NCBI RefSeq assembly: GCF_025359345.1
Contig: NZ_JANYGQ010000038.1
Span: 124,001-188,000 of the forward strand
From: Mucilaginibacter sp.
GTDB lineage: Bacteria > Bacteroidota > Bacteroidia > Sphingobacteriales > Sphingobacteriaceae
Direction: 5' to 3'
Length of the DNA stretch: 64,000 nucleotides
Numbering within the stretch: position 1 is the stretch's first letter; each line of letters begins with the position of its first letter. Positions 8,346-16,112 of the stretch are shown here, piece after piece. The translations under genes were made by a program, and so were the position numbers. The notes under the pieces were generated by a model. The model saw only the letters and a list, made by a program, of their open reading frames with translations, was not told the origin of the DNA and did no database searches.

Positions 8346-8450
8346 ACTATGTCATTTCGACGAGGAACGAGGAGAAAACTTGTACACGCGCTAAGCACCC
8401 GAAAAGACAAAGCGTACAAGTTTTCTCACTGCGTTTCGAAATGACATAGT
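8346..8450. repeat. Hairpin element ACTATGTCATTTCGA, nested
   Basis: 105-base inverted repeat with 15-base perfect outer arms (8346-8360 and 8436-8450) and 14-base perfect inner arms GAGAAAACTTGTAC (8372-8385) and its complement (8414-8427). The sequence CGAGGAACGAGG between the left arms recalls the CGTCATTGCGAGGAACG elements elsewhere in the window. It sits wholly between R1a and R2a and is absent from the second pair, as if inserted. Confidence 0.75.
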
Positions 8451-8459
8451 TTTTTGCTT

Positions 8460-8501
8460 GTCACGCCTGTCACAGCGTTATGGGTTGTGATAGTGTGACA
8501 G
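8460..8501 (-). repeat. GTCAC palindrome, R2 copy a
   Basis: 42 bases, GTCACGCCTGTCACAG to TAGTGTGACAG, repeated with 2 changes at 8802. Its reverse complement shares both ends (CTGTCACACT and TGTGACAGGTGTGAC) with R1 but has a different 17-base centre, so R1a and R2a form an inverted pair. Confidence 0.82.
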
Positions 8502-8637
8502 CTGTTGCGCGTGTGTTTTTCTCAATAGCTTTAAAGCAGATAAATATTGCTTTAATCTTTAATAGTAAATTATTAAATATATAATTATATAATATATATT
8601 ATTGATATATTTAAAAAGCAATTGATAAATTGGCCTT

Positions 8638-8686
8638 GTCACGCTGTCACACTGTTTTTGACGTGATAGATGTGACAGGTGTGACA
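8638..8686 (+). repeat. GTCAC palindrome, R1 copy b
   Basis: Second copy of R1, 47 of 49 bases identical to 8282-8330. It opens the second inverted pair. Confidence 0.85.
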
Positions 8687-8801
8687 ACACCAACAACGGC
8701 GGTGTCAAGTTAATCTTCAAATCCTATAAACAGCGAAGCTTTCTTGAACCCTTAAAAAAAGAATACCTGTGAAAAATCATGGTTCAGACAAATGAAGCTC
8801 T

Positions 8802-8843
8802 GTCACACCTGTCACAGTGTTATGGGTTGTGATAGTGTGACAG
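8802..8843 (-). repeat. GTCAC palindrome, R2 copy b
   Basis: Second copy of R2, 40 of 42 bases identical to 8460-8501. It closes a 206-base unit with R1b. The sequence enclosed (8687-8801) is unrelated to that enclosed by the first pair. Confidence 0.82.
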
Positions 8844-8934
8844 ACTGGACAATTTTAATTAACAGTTTACTATTTTAATAAAAGCTGCCGACCATACCGC
8901 GGTACGGCATCTGATAACGGAGGCGGAGAGCTTA

Positions 8935-9201
8935 TCAGGTTTTGTGAAGGGTAGCACAAAAAAATAAAAATATTATCACCAGGTGCACCCCCGAAAAAAA
9001 TATCAGTGTTAATCCAGGACCCAAACTTGCTCCTCCCTCACCCAAGTACTTAATTATATACCACCAACCTACTGTGTTGTAGACAACTACCAAGAGTAAA
9101 TTTACCCGGTAAAATCCTTTTAACCTTTTTCCTTGAAAGAAGAAAATTTGGGTTATTAAATTTATAAGTACTATCAAACATATTAGATAAATAAAAATCA
9201 T
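8935..9201 (-). CDS. Small hypothetical membrane protein
   Basis: An 88-residue protein I do not recognise. It is almost entirely hydrophobic: three likely helices at about 2-20, 33-52 and 64-84, joined by short basic or Gly-rich loops. It lies between the palindrome-rich region and NAD synthetase on the same strand as the latter. A perfect palindrome ACTTATAAGT (9205-9214) sits just before the start codon and could be an operator. Support is only the open frame, the start context and the membrane pattern, so it may not be expressed. Confidence 0.5.
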   Translation of the reverse strand: MIFIYLICLIVLINLITQIFFFQGKRLKGFYRVNLLLVVVYNTVGWWYIIKYLGEGGASLGPGLTLIFFSGVHLVIIFLFFCATLHKT

Positions 9202-9258
9202 TGTACTTATAAGTAAAATGTCAAACCGCAGAGCCTGTGTTTTACACGCTTTTTCTGC

Positions 9259-9286
9259 TATGAACTATGAACCATCAACTATGAAC
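9259..9286. repeat. TATGAAC heptad array (E)
   Basis: Four 7-base units in perfect register: TATGAAC, TATGAAC, CATCAAC, TATGAAC. It ends 2 bases from the NAD synthetase stop codon. No complementary arm was found, so this is a one-armed form. The core is the same as in the two-armed element at 58707. Confidence 0.75.
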
Positions 9287-9288
9287 TC

Positions 9289-10938
9289 TTACGTCAAATA
9301 CTTCCCAACTATCGGCATCCTTCTGCCCATGCCAAATGCTTTAGGCGATACCCTTAAAATCGGTGGTGTTTGATAGCGCTTATGCTCGGCAAGGTTAACC
9401 AGCCTTATTACCCGGCGAACGGTGTGTTCGTCATAGCCCATCGTGATGATTTCGGCCGATGAACGCCTGTCCTCTACATAAACCTGTAGTATTTTATCCA
9501 GTATATCGTATTCAGGCAGCGAATCGGTATCCTTTTGATCGGGCCGTAATTCAGCTGATGGTGGCTTGATTATAGAATTTATAGGGATAATTTCCTTGTC
9601 TTTATTGATATGCCTTGCAAGCTCAAAAACCTGCGTTTTGTATACATCGCCAATTACCGAAATACCGCCACACATATCGCCATATAAAGTCCCGTAGCCA
9701 ACGGCTGCCTCGCTTTTATTTGATGTATTAAGCAGGATATAGCCAAACTTATTACACATAGCCATCAACAGTACCGCACGGCTGCGCGACTGGATATTTT
9801 CCTCGGCAATGTTAAACGGCAAGCCCTTAAACTGTGGACTTAGCGCCGCTTCAAAAGCATCAGTTACATTTTTTATAGCAATAGTTTCGCTCAGGCAGCC
9901 GAGGTTGTTTACCAAATCTTCGGCATCCTTAATAGAGTGGTCGCTCGAGAAATGGGAGGGGAGCAACACCGCCATTACATTCTTAGGCCCTAGTGCTTCA
10001 GCAGCCAATGAGCAAACCACGGCAGAGTCAATTCCACCTGATAAACCTAAAATGGCCTGTTTAAATCCCGACTTATAAAAGTAATCGCGGATGCCCAAAA
10101 TCAGGCCCCGGTGTATCTGCTCAATGTCGCTTTCGCGTTCAGCTTTCCGCGTGGTTGGGTGGTCGTAAGTTAAGGCGCCATTGTCGCCCAGCGTGTAATA
10201 GGCAAGGGTTTCTTCAAAATAGGGCAGCTCATCAATTAATTTGCCGGTATTATCAAATACTAACGACCCACCGTCGAAAATTAATTCTGTTTGGGCGCCA
10301 ACATGGTTTACGTATAATAGAGGGAGTTTGTAGCGCTCGGCATTATCGGTCAAAATTGCAATCCGCTCTTCATCGTGGTTATAAGCGAATGGAGAGGCGG
10401 CAATATTTATCATCACATCCGGGTTTTGCTGCATCAGAATATCCATCGGCCGCGTAACATATAGCGGATTTTCAATGGTGTTCCACAAATCCTCGCAAAT
10501 GGTTAAAGCTATACGATGGCCTTTAAAGTCGATGCAGCTAAATTCGGTAGCCGGTTCAAAATAGCGGTATTCGTCAAAAATATCATAGTTAGGCAATAGC
10601 GCCTTGTTAGCAATGGCCTTTACTTTGCCTTCCTCAATAAAATAGGCCGAGTTATTTAAATCTTTGCCTTCAGTGCGGTGATTAGGAGTAGGCAAGCCAA
10701 TAATACAGGCAATGCCATGGCACTCTTTAGCAATTTCCTGTGCCGATGTTTCGCAAAGGCCGATAAACTCATCAAACTCCAAAAAATCGCGCGAAGGGTA
10801 GCCGCATACGCATAGCTCTGCGAATACTACCAGGTCGGCCCCGTTGTTGCGGGCCTTTTTAATATGTTCAATTATTTTGGCCGTGTTCGATTCAAAGTTC
10901 CCTACGTGGTAATTAAGCTGAGCTAAAGCGATCTTCAT
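9289..10938 (-). CDS. nadE: Glutamine-dependent NAD+ synthetase
   Basis: Makes NAD+ from deamido-NAD+ with ATP, taking ammonia from glutamine. The N-terminal nitrilase-type glutaminase domain (1-260) shows the Glu-Lys-Cys triad at E41, K112 and C148 (context T-I-C-E-D). The C-terminal synthetase domain has the ATP pyrophosphatase loop S-G-G-I-D-S at 300-305 and the later stretch T-S-N-K-S-E. The length of 549 residues is normal for the two-domain form. It is divergent from gldB across a 98-base gap, a neighbourhood also known in Flavobacterium, where nadE lies near gldB. Confidence 0.96.
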   Translation of the reverse strand: MKIALAQLNYHVGNFESNTAKIIEHIKKARNNGADLVVFAELCVCGYPSRDFLEFDEFIGLCETSAQEIAKECHGIACIIGLPTPNHRTEGKDLNNSAYFIEEGKVKAIANKALLPNYDIFDEYRYFEPATEFSCIDFKGHRIALTICEDLWNTIENPLYVTRPMDILMQQNPDVMINIAASPFAYNHDEERIAILTDNAERYKLPLLYVNHVGAQTELIFDGGSLVFDNTGKLIDELPYFEETLAYYTLGDNGALTYDHPTTRKAERESDIEQIHRGLILGIRDYFYKSGFKQAILGLSGGIDSAVVCSLAAEALGPKNVMAVLLPSHFSSDHSIKDAEDLVNNLGCLSETIAIKNVTDAFEAALSPQFKGLPFNIAEENIQSRSRAVLLMAMCNKFGYILLNTSNKSEAAVGYGTLYGDMCGGISVIGDVYKTQVFELARHINKDKEIIPINSIIKPPSAELRPDQKDTDSLPEYDILDKILQVYVEDRRSSAEIITMGYDEHTVRRVIRLVNLAEHKRYQTPPILRVSPKAFGMGRRMPIVGKYLT

Positions 10939-10986
10939 TATAAATTATTCTTGGTTAGATAGGTAACAAACGCTTTAATTCGGCCG

Positions 10987-11006
10987 TTTGCATATTTAAA
11001 TGCAAA
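10987..11006. promoter_or_regulatory. Inverted repeat in the nadE-gldB gap
   Basis: TTTGCAT (10987-10993) and ATGCAAA (11000-11006) form a 7-base inverted repeat with a 6-base AT spacer, just upstream of the gldB -7 box. It overlaps the candidate -33 TTG, so it could be an operator. No regulator is known. Confidence 0.4.
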
Positions 11007-11021
11007 TAAAAATTATTTTTG
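10988..11021 (+). promoter_or_regulatory. Putative gldB promoter
   Basis: TTG at 10988-10990 and TATTTTTG at 11014-11021, with a 23-base spacer, fit the Bacteroidota pattern TTG-N17-23-TAnnTTTG at its upper limit. The -7 box ends 15 bases before the ATG at 11037. Confidence 0.5.
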
Positions 11022-11036
11022 CTCAAAGCCCAAACA

Positions 11037-12080
11037 ATGATTGTTTTAAACCTCAAAAAGCCTATTTATTTAGCGTTTTTACTTATCGCTGTTATTAGCG
11101 GATGTAAAAGCAACAAAAAAGTTGATGTAAGCAATATACAACTCGATGTTAAAATTGAGCGCTTCGACCAGGAATTTGACGCCATGCGTACAAAACCGAT
11201 GGGGGCCCAGGCAGCCTACCTGCAACGCAAATACGGCGTGTTTTACCACGATTTTATTTGCCTGATACTACAGGAACCACGGCTAAATACGCGGGATACC
11301 GCCTATTTTGAACTGCTGCGCCAAGTATTTGCCAACCAGGCTTACAATGATTTAAAGCATGATATTGACTCCGTATTTAAAGGCGGGCTTGATAAACAGG
11401 ACGAGGAGCTGACCGATGCGTTCAGGCGTATAATATATTACTTCCCTAAAAAACATCTGCCCAAAGTCTATTCCTACTATTCGGGTTTTGAAGCGCAGGT
11501 TGTTATCGGCAATAACTACTTTGGTATTGGACTCGATTTGTTCCTGGGCGGTAACTCGCGTTTTTACCCTTCGCTCACCAATGCCTACCCGCACTACCTT
11601 TCACAGTTTTTTAATAAGGAAAATATTGTGCCGCGTGTGGTTGAAAGCATAGCCCGCGAAGATATGTTCCCCGAAAGCGACAGCAGCAAAACGCTGTTAT
11701 CGAAAATGATTTATAACGGAAAGATCATGTACTTTATGGACCAGGTGCTGCCCGATGCGGGCGACAGCACCAAAATTGGCTATACCACCGCGCAAATAAA
11801 ATGGTGCGAACAGTTTAAGGATAAAATATGGGCCTACATTCTTGATGAAAATTTGTTGTATGAAGCCGATTATCCTAAAATTCAGAAATACTTAACCCAG
11901 GCGCCTTTTACCCCCGGCCTGGGCGAGAAAAACGAATCGGCGCCAAAGCTCGGTATCTGGACTGGCTGGCAAATTGTACGGCAATACATGGAGAAACATC
12001 CCGAGGTGACATTAGCCGCATTAATGGCGAATAATGATGCACAGATGATTTTGAATGAATCGAAATATAAAGGGAAGTAG
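11037..12080 (+). CDS. gldB: Gliding motility lipoprotein GldB-like
   Basis: 347-residue lipoprotein resembling GldB, needed for gliding in Flavobacterium but also kept by non-gliding Bacteroidota, where its role is not settled. The signal ends in I-S-G-C, with the lipidated Cys at 23. A conserved segment I-E-R-F-D-Q-E-F follows near residues 46-53. I chose the ATG at 11037 because an in-frame TTG at 11019 overlaps the -7 promoter box. No gldC gene follows. The family call rests on the N-terminal pattern and the nadE neighbourhood; motility cannot be inferred from it. Confidence 0.8.
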   Translation: MIVLNLKKPIYLAFLLIAVISGCKSNKKVDVSNIQLDVKIERFDQEFDAMRTKPMGAQAAYLQRKYGVFYHDFICLILQEPRLNTRDTAYFELLRQVFANQAYNDLKHDIDSVFKGGLDKQDEELTDAFRRIIYYFPKKHLPKVYSYYSGFEAQVVIGNNYFGIGLDLFLGGNSRFYPSLTNAYPHYLSQFFNKENIVPRVVESIAREDMFPESDSSKTLLSKMIYNGKIMYFMDQVLPDAGDSTKIGYTTAQIKWCEQFKDKIWAYILDENLLYEADYPKIQKYLTQAPFTPGLGEKNESAPKLGIWTGWQIVRQYMEKHPEVTLAALMANNDAQMILNESKYKGK

Positions 12081-12086
12081 GGGGGA

Positions 12087-12114
12087 GGCAGTTTTGAGTT
12101 GGCAGTGGGCAGTT
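12087..12114. repeat. GGCAGTT heptad array (L)
   Basis: Four 7-base units in register (GGCAGTT, TTGAGTT, GGCAGTG, GGCAGTT) begin 6 bases after the gldB stop codon. One-armed. A MITE-like element follows 17 bases later. Confidence 0.65.
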
Positions 12115-12131
12115 AAGGCGATGTTTACCAG

Positions 12132-12287
12132 CGTCATTGCGAGGAACGAAGCAACCTCTACTTAGGATATTCAACGTCCATCATGTTTGTGAGGACCTAA
12201 ATGCGGCCGATAGGTCACCACAAAATTTTCGGTCCGTTGATTAGCTTGTGTAGTCCGCCAGCTGGCGGATCGTTCCTCGCAATGACG
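12132..12287. repeat. MITE-like element with CGTCATTGCGAGGAACG ends (copy 2)
   Basis: 156-base element related to the one at 5676. The left end is identical over 24 bases. The right end keeps only the outer 17 complementary bases (12271-12287); inside it, a perfect palindrome CCGCCAGCTGGCGG (12255-12268) replaces the expected sequence. Interior similarity to copy 1 (CTCTAC.TAGGA.ATTCA, GGTCACCAC) shows common descent. It lies in a convergent gap. Confidence 0.78.
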
Positions 12288-12308
12288 TGACCTACAGGAT
12301 ATTGTAAC

Positions 12309-12494
12309 TTATTTCAATATCGCAAATACCGATCTCAGTGCAATTAGCACACCGATAATCAGGATGATATTTGCAACGATATTAACATAATGAAAATCAG
12401 CAAAACGCAGGAAAACCCCTGTTAAACCTATCACTATTGCCAGTACCATTAATTTATAGTGACCTTCTGCGTTGGCGTTTTCTATTGAACTCAT
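12309..12494 (-). CDS. Small two-helix membrane protein
   Basis: A 61-residue protein with a polar N-terminus and two hydrophobic helices at about 14-32 and 37-58. I do not recognise a family, though short proteins of this shape are common in Sphingobacteriaceae. A CAAATATA sequence 23 bases before the start reads TATATTTG on the coding strand and is a fair -7 promoter box, which supports expression. It is convergent with gldB. Confidence 0.6.
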   Translation of the reverse strand: MSSIENANAEGHYKLMVLAIVIGLTGVFLRFADFHYVNIVANIILIIGVLIALRSVFAILK

Positions 12495-12517
12495 TTTGTG
12501 TTGTATTTAATTTGGCG

Positions 12518-12525
12518 CAAATATA
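12518..12525 (-). promoter_or_regulatory. Putative -7 box for the 61-residue protein
   Basis: TATATTTG on the minus strand, 23 bases before the start codon. No -33 TTG at the expected spacing. Confidence 0.4.
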
Positions 12526-12578
12526 ATTGCTTTGGTGAAAAAGTTAACCTGATTTTGCAATTTAATTTAATACTGCTC

Positions 12579-12776
12579 TTACTTCACCCTTTTATACCTG
12601 TATTTGCCCTTTATCCGGTAATTTAAAAACGTGCCCTTTGAATCGGCTTCTTTCATTTCTTCAAATACCTCGGGTGGCACATTCTTATAATCATACACTT
12701 TGCCCGATACATAGGTAATCCGCAACGTTGATACCGGCTCGTTATACTCCATTGCTGCAACTACGGATGATGGCAT
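12579..12776 (-). CDS. KTSC domain protein
   Basis: A 65-residue protein consisting only of a KTSC domain (PF13619), named for a domain also found at the C-terminus of some lysyl-tRNA synthetases and suspected of binding RNA. Visible features are the N-terminal S-S-V-V-A-A-M-E-Y, the central strand T-Y-V-S-G-K-V-Y-D-Y and the final aromatic-basic stretch Y-R-Y-K-R-V. It follows ligD by 25 bases on the same strand and is probably co-transcribed. Molecular role unknown. Confidence 0.82.
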   Translation of the reverse strand: MPSSVVAAMEYNEPVSTLRITYVSGKVYDYKNVPPEVFEEMKEADSKGTFLNYRIKGKYRYKRVK

Positions 12777-12785
12777 GATTTGTTT

Positions 12786-12811
12786 TTTAACTACTCTCCA
12801 CTCACACCTTC
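12786..12811. repeat. Short array resembling the GTGA element arm
   Basis: The 26 bases AACTACTCTCC to TTCACC closely match the right arm of element G at 3447-3474. They include the ligD stop codon, so the last codons of ligD are built from this repeat. It may be a truncated copy of the GTGA-core family. Confidence 0.5.
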
Positions 12812-15543
12812 ACCTCAAACGCTCCCTGCGCTTTTTTGATCACCTTCTCCAAATCAATTCCTTTACCCAGTACGCCTTTAAACAAGTCCCCGGTTTCTTT
12901 CAACCTGTCGATGGAGTTAAAAATGGTGAAATCCTTCATGGTTAGGCCGGGTTTTACTTCGTCCCAGGCCAGTGGCATGGATACCGTTGCACCTGGTTTT
13001 GGTCGTAGCGAGTATGGGCCGGCAATGGTGGCGCCCGGGCGGTTCTGTAAAAAGTCGAGGTACATTTTGCCTTTACGGTTGGCTACCATCCGTTCAAGGC
13101 TGGTGTAGTCAGGAATTTGCCTGTGTACAATATCTACAATGATGCGGGCAAACAGTTGCGACTGGTCGTAATCATATTTTGCGCCCAGCGGTATATATAT
13201 ATGCATACCCGTTGAACCGGATGTTTTACAGAATGAGGGGACGTCTATGGCATCCAGAACCTTCTTCACTTCCAGTGCCGCTTCTATCACCTGGTCGAAG
13301 GTGTTTTTATCAGGGTCGAGGTCTATCACGCAATAGTCCGGGTTATCCGGCGACTTTACGCGACTGAACCATGGGTTCATTTCAATGCAACCTAAACTGG
13401 CCATCCACAATAAAACAGCTTCATCACTACCTACCAGGTATTCCTTATGCTCGCCCTCGCCATTGGTATAAGGGAATGTTTTAGTTATCCAGTCGGGAGC
13501 TTTGCCTTTTACATCCTTTTGGTAAAAGCTTGGCCCGTGTATCCCGTCCGGGAAACGATTGAGCGACATCGGCCTGTCTTTTAAATAAGGCAATATGAAT
13601 TCCGCAACCTGGTAATAGTAGTTAAACATGTCGCGCTTGGTCACGTTATCTTCGGGCCAGTAAACCTTGCTTAAATGGGTAAACTTTATATCGTGTCCGC
13701 AAATTTTACGCGCCTGCGTTTCATCTGTCGGGTTCAACAGGGTTTTGCGCCCTTTTTCTTTTGGCGGTTCAATAGCCTCGCTATGGCCGCGGGTATCTTT
13801 GTTGTCCACTTCGTCTACTGTTTCGGTTGTATGTTTCGGCGTTTCCAAAATTACGTCTTTGGCTTTCTTATCGGTGCGCATTCCTTTAAACGATGCCTGG
13901 CGGAAAACGCCATCGCTGGTTACTTCAGCAAATGCAACTTCACCAACCAGTTCAGGCTTCAGCCAGGTAGGCCTGGCGCCTAAACGCTGCGGCCTGAAGC
14001 GCGATGGCTTATCAACGTCAGGTTCCACGTCAAACGGGCTTTTATCGGTTATTAGCGGCTTAAACTGCGCCATCATTTCCTTTTGCATTTTATCGTTAAA
14101 CCCGGTGCCAACTTTGCCTACGTAACGTAGTGTGCCATTATCATAAACACCAAGCGCCAGCGCGCTAAACGGTTTGCTGGTGCCCTGGTTTTTGGTAAAA
14201 CCGGCAATCACCACTTCCTGCCGCCGGTGCACCTTTATCTTTAACCACTCCGGCGACCGCAAATCAGAAGTATAAACGCTGCTTGCTTTTTTGGCGATGA
14301 TACCTTCTAATCCAATCCGCTCTGCGGCATTAAAAAACTCAACACCATTTGCCTCAAAAACTTTGCTTTGGCGGATGCTGTCGTTATCGGTCGGTAAAAT
14401 ATCTTTTAAAATTGCAAGGCGGTCGCGCAGGGGCAGGCCCATCAGGTTTTTGCCTTCGTACCAAAGTATATCGAACACATAATAAACGAGCTGCCCGTCG
14501 GCCTCGCTGCGCCAGTTTTGCAGGGCGCCAAAGTTTGAGATGCCTTTATCATTCAGCACCAGCACCTCGCCGTCAATCACGGCGTTTATCTTCCACTTTT
14601 TTAAAGCCGCAACAATAGGATAAAATTTGTCGAAAGGCAGGTTGTTGCGCGATACAAGCTGTACGTCGCCCTTATTTATAATGGCTACTGCCCGGTAGCC
14701 ATCCCATTTCACTTCGTAAAGCCAGTCGGGGTCGTCAAAAGGTTCATCCACCAGGGTAGCCTTCATCGGCTTCACATTTTTAGGGATGGCCGCTTTTGGC
14801 GCCGATTTTACAAGCGGCGCAACATCGGTCCCAGCCGTATCAACCACCGGAACATCGGCGTTGTCACCCACCACTTCCTCAGCTGGTTTCGGCGGTCTTT
14901 TTTTTTTACTTTTTGATTTTTCTTTCTCTACATTCTCTTCGTGCCCGTGTTGCCAAACCTTTTCGCTGGTTTTCTCAACCTGGGCAATAGTTTTGCCGGA
15001 TAAAACAGATTCATCCAATTTGGTAATGTCTTTTTTCGAGGCATAGTCGTCGTTATGCTTTATCAGCAGCCAGCCGTTTTCGCCCATACCATGGGTTTTC
15101 ACCAGCGCGTATTCGCCACGCAGCTTGGTGCCGTGCAGCTTTATTTTTAGGGAGCCGGCTTTTAGGTCCTTTAGCAACTCTTTCTCCTGTGCTTTTTTAC
15201 CTTTTATTTCTTCGATGGGCTCATAGGTACCCTCGTCCCATACGATTACAGTCCCGCCGCCATATTGGCCCTCGGGGATGATGCCTTCAAACTGGCGGTA
15301 ATCATAAGGGTGATCCTCCACCATCATGGCCAGTCGCTTGGTTTTCGGATCGGTTGAGGGGCCTTTAGGTACCGCCCAGCTTTTCAGTACGCCATCCATC
15401 TCCAGTCTGAAATCATAATGCAGGCGCGAGGCATCGTGCTTTTGAATTACAAAGGTCAGCGCATCCTTCGCCTGGCTTTTACCTGCCTTGGGCTCGGCCG
15501 TTTTTGTGAAGTCGCGCTTCTCAACATATTTTTCCAGGCTCAT
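12802..15543 (-). CDS. ligD: Multifunctional DNA ligase D
   Basis: Bacterial non-homologous end-joining enzyme that trims, fills and seals double-strand breaks. Three domains are visible in 913 residues. First is a 3'-phosphoesterase (about 25-190, with H-D-A-S-R-L-H-Y-D at 36-44). Next is an ATP-dependent ligase (about 255-560) with the adenylated lysine K279 in E-V-K-W-D-G-Y-R. Last is a C-terminal polymerase/primase (about 625-905) with a V-I-D-L-D-P-D metal site and K-T-S-G-S-T-G-M-H. A Lys/Glu-rich linker joins the first two domains at 195-225. The order PE-LIG-POL is one of the known layouts. The partner gene ku is not in this window. Confidence 0.95.
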   Translation of the reverse strand: MSLEKYVEKRDFTKTAEPKAGKSQAKDALTFVIQKHDASRLHYDFRLEMDGVLKSWAVPKGPSTDPKTKRLAMMVEDHPYDYRQFEGIIPEGQYGGGTVIVWDEGTYEPIEEIKGKKAQEKELLKDLKAGSLKIKLHGTKLRGEYALVKTHGMGENGWLLIKHNDDYASKKDITKLDESVLSGKTIAQVEKTSEKVWQHGHEENVEKEKSKSKKKRPPKPAEEVVGDNADVPVVDTAGTDVAPLVKSAPKAAIPKNVKPMKATLVDEPFDDPDWLYEVKWDGYRAVAIINKGDVQLVSRNNLPFDKFYPIVAALKKWKINAVIDGEVLVLNDKGISNFGALQNWRSEADGQLVYYVFDILWYEGKNLMGLPLRDRLAILKDILPTDNDSIRQSKVFEANGVEFFNAAERIGLEGIIAKKASSVYTSDLRSPEWLKIKVHRRQEVVIAGFTKNQGTSKPFSALALGVYDNGTLRYVGKVGTGFNDKMQKEMMAQFKPLITDKSPFDVEPDVDKPSRFRPQRLGARPTWLKPELVGEVAFAEVTSDGVFRQASFKGMRTDKKAKDVILETPKHTTETVDEVDNKDTRGHSEAIEPPKEKGRKTLLNPTDETQARKICGHDIKFTHLSKVYWPEDNVTKRDMFNYYYQVAEFILPYLKDRPMSLNRFPDGIHGPSFYQKDVKGKAPDWITKTFPYTNGEGEHKEYLVGSDEAVLLWMASLGCIEMNPWFSRVKSPDNPDYCVIDLDPDKNTFDQVIEAALEVKKVLDAIDVPSFCKTSGSTGMHIYIPLGAKYDYDQSQLFARIIVDIVHRQIPDYTSLERMVANRKGKMYLDFLQNRPGATIAGPYSLRPKPGATVSMPLAWDEVKPGLTMKDFTIFNSIDRLKETGDLFKGVLGKGIDLEKVIKKAQGAFEVKV

Positions 15544-15717
15544 AACGATATATTATTAATACCACTATTTAACAATGCCGGATGGGGTTGGTTTTTAAAA
15601 ATGTTAGATGACAAAAATAATATCTGCAGAAGCTGAAAACTTCCCACATGCAATACCACGAGTAACACTGCGTAAAACTCGCGGCAGCATCCTATAATCC
15701 TATCAATCCAAAAAATC

Positions 15718-15900
15718 TTAGTTTAGTTTACTGCGCAGGTACTTGCTTATAGCACCAACAGACGAACCAACTGCCCTTACTGCCGATTTTAATTTTTCAG
15801 GCGTAATGCCGAATTTTTTTGCCCAGAATTGAAGCTCATCATCTTCACTCACATTTATCATGTGGTTAAGGCCAGCGGGGGTTATAGCTTTGGGTTGCAT
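15718..15900 (-). CDS. DUF3606 family small protein
   Basis: A 60-residue protein of the DUF3606 type (PF12244). It shows the pattern I-N-V-S-E-D-D-E-L-Q-F-W-A-K-K-F-G near 16-32, then L-K-S-A-V-R-A-V-G-S at 38-47. These are small, often stress-linked or host-adaptation proteins with no proven activity. Upstream are 174 bases with no gene before ligD. Single gene on its strand, flanked by an octad palindrome on its start side. Confidence 0.72.
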   Translation of the reverse strand: MQPKAITPAGLNHMINVSEDDELQFWAKKFGITPEKLKSAVRAVGSSVGAISKYLRSKLN

Positions 15901-15999
15901 GTTACGGAATTTGGGTTTAGCAAATAGATAACAACGTGCTTTGTGAATGGTTTTTGGGAAAGTGAAAATATTTTAAAAAAATTAGGGCTGATTTACAGA

Positions 16000-16081
16000 C
16001 TCTGTTACTCTGTGCCTTCTTTGCGACCTCTGTGGTTATTTTTTACCACGGAGATACGGAGAAGACACAGAGAGCACAAAG
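16000..16081. repeat. CTCTGT octad inverted-repeat element (M)
   Basis: The left arm at 16000-16031 has four 8-base units (CTCTGTTA, CTCTGTGC, CTTCTTTG, CGACCTCT). The right arm at 16047-16078 has CACGGAGA, TACGGAGA, AGACACAG, AGAGCACA. The arms are complementary in core (GGAG/CTCC, CACAGAG/CTCTGTG). It lies between the DUF4349 gene end and the DUF3606 start, both on the minus strand. Confidence 0.72.
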
Positions 16082-16112
16082 CGAATTTTTTTAAGACAAA
16101 CTTAATTTGGCG

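Larger units (their letters stand above)
8232..8934. other. 703-base gene-free region packed with palindromes
   Basis: No coding sequence over 60 codons is evident. The stretch holds two pairs of GTCAC-core palindromes (8282-8501 and 8638-8843), a separate 105-base hairpin element nested in the first pair, and a very AT-rich block at about 8541-8628 between the pairs. Near the right end are a 10-base perfect palindrome TACCGCGGTA (8895-8904) and an inverted pair CTGATAA/TTATCAG. Confidence 0.8.

Noticed and set aside
8541..8628. Replication origin
   Set aside because: No DnaA-box cluster and no dnaA, dnaN or gidA-type neighbours were seen; only an AT-rich block with palindromes. Kept as a low-interest finding.
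11019..11036. TTG start for gldB at 11019
   Set aside because: It falls inside the -7 promoter box, and the ATG at 11037 gives a normal lipoprotein signal.
13667..14125. Open frame of about 150 codons opposite ligD
   Set aside because: It lies fully antisense to the conserved ligase D reading frame, has no recognisable domain, and is explained by codon bias of the coding strand.
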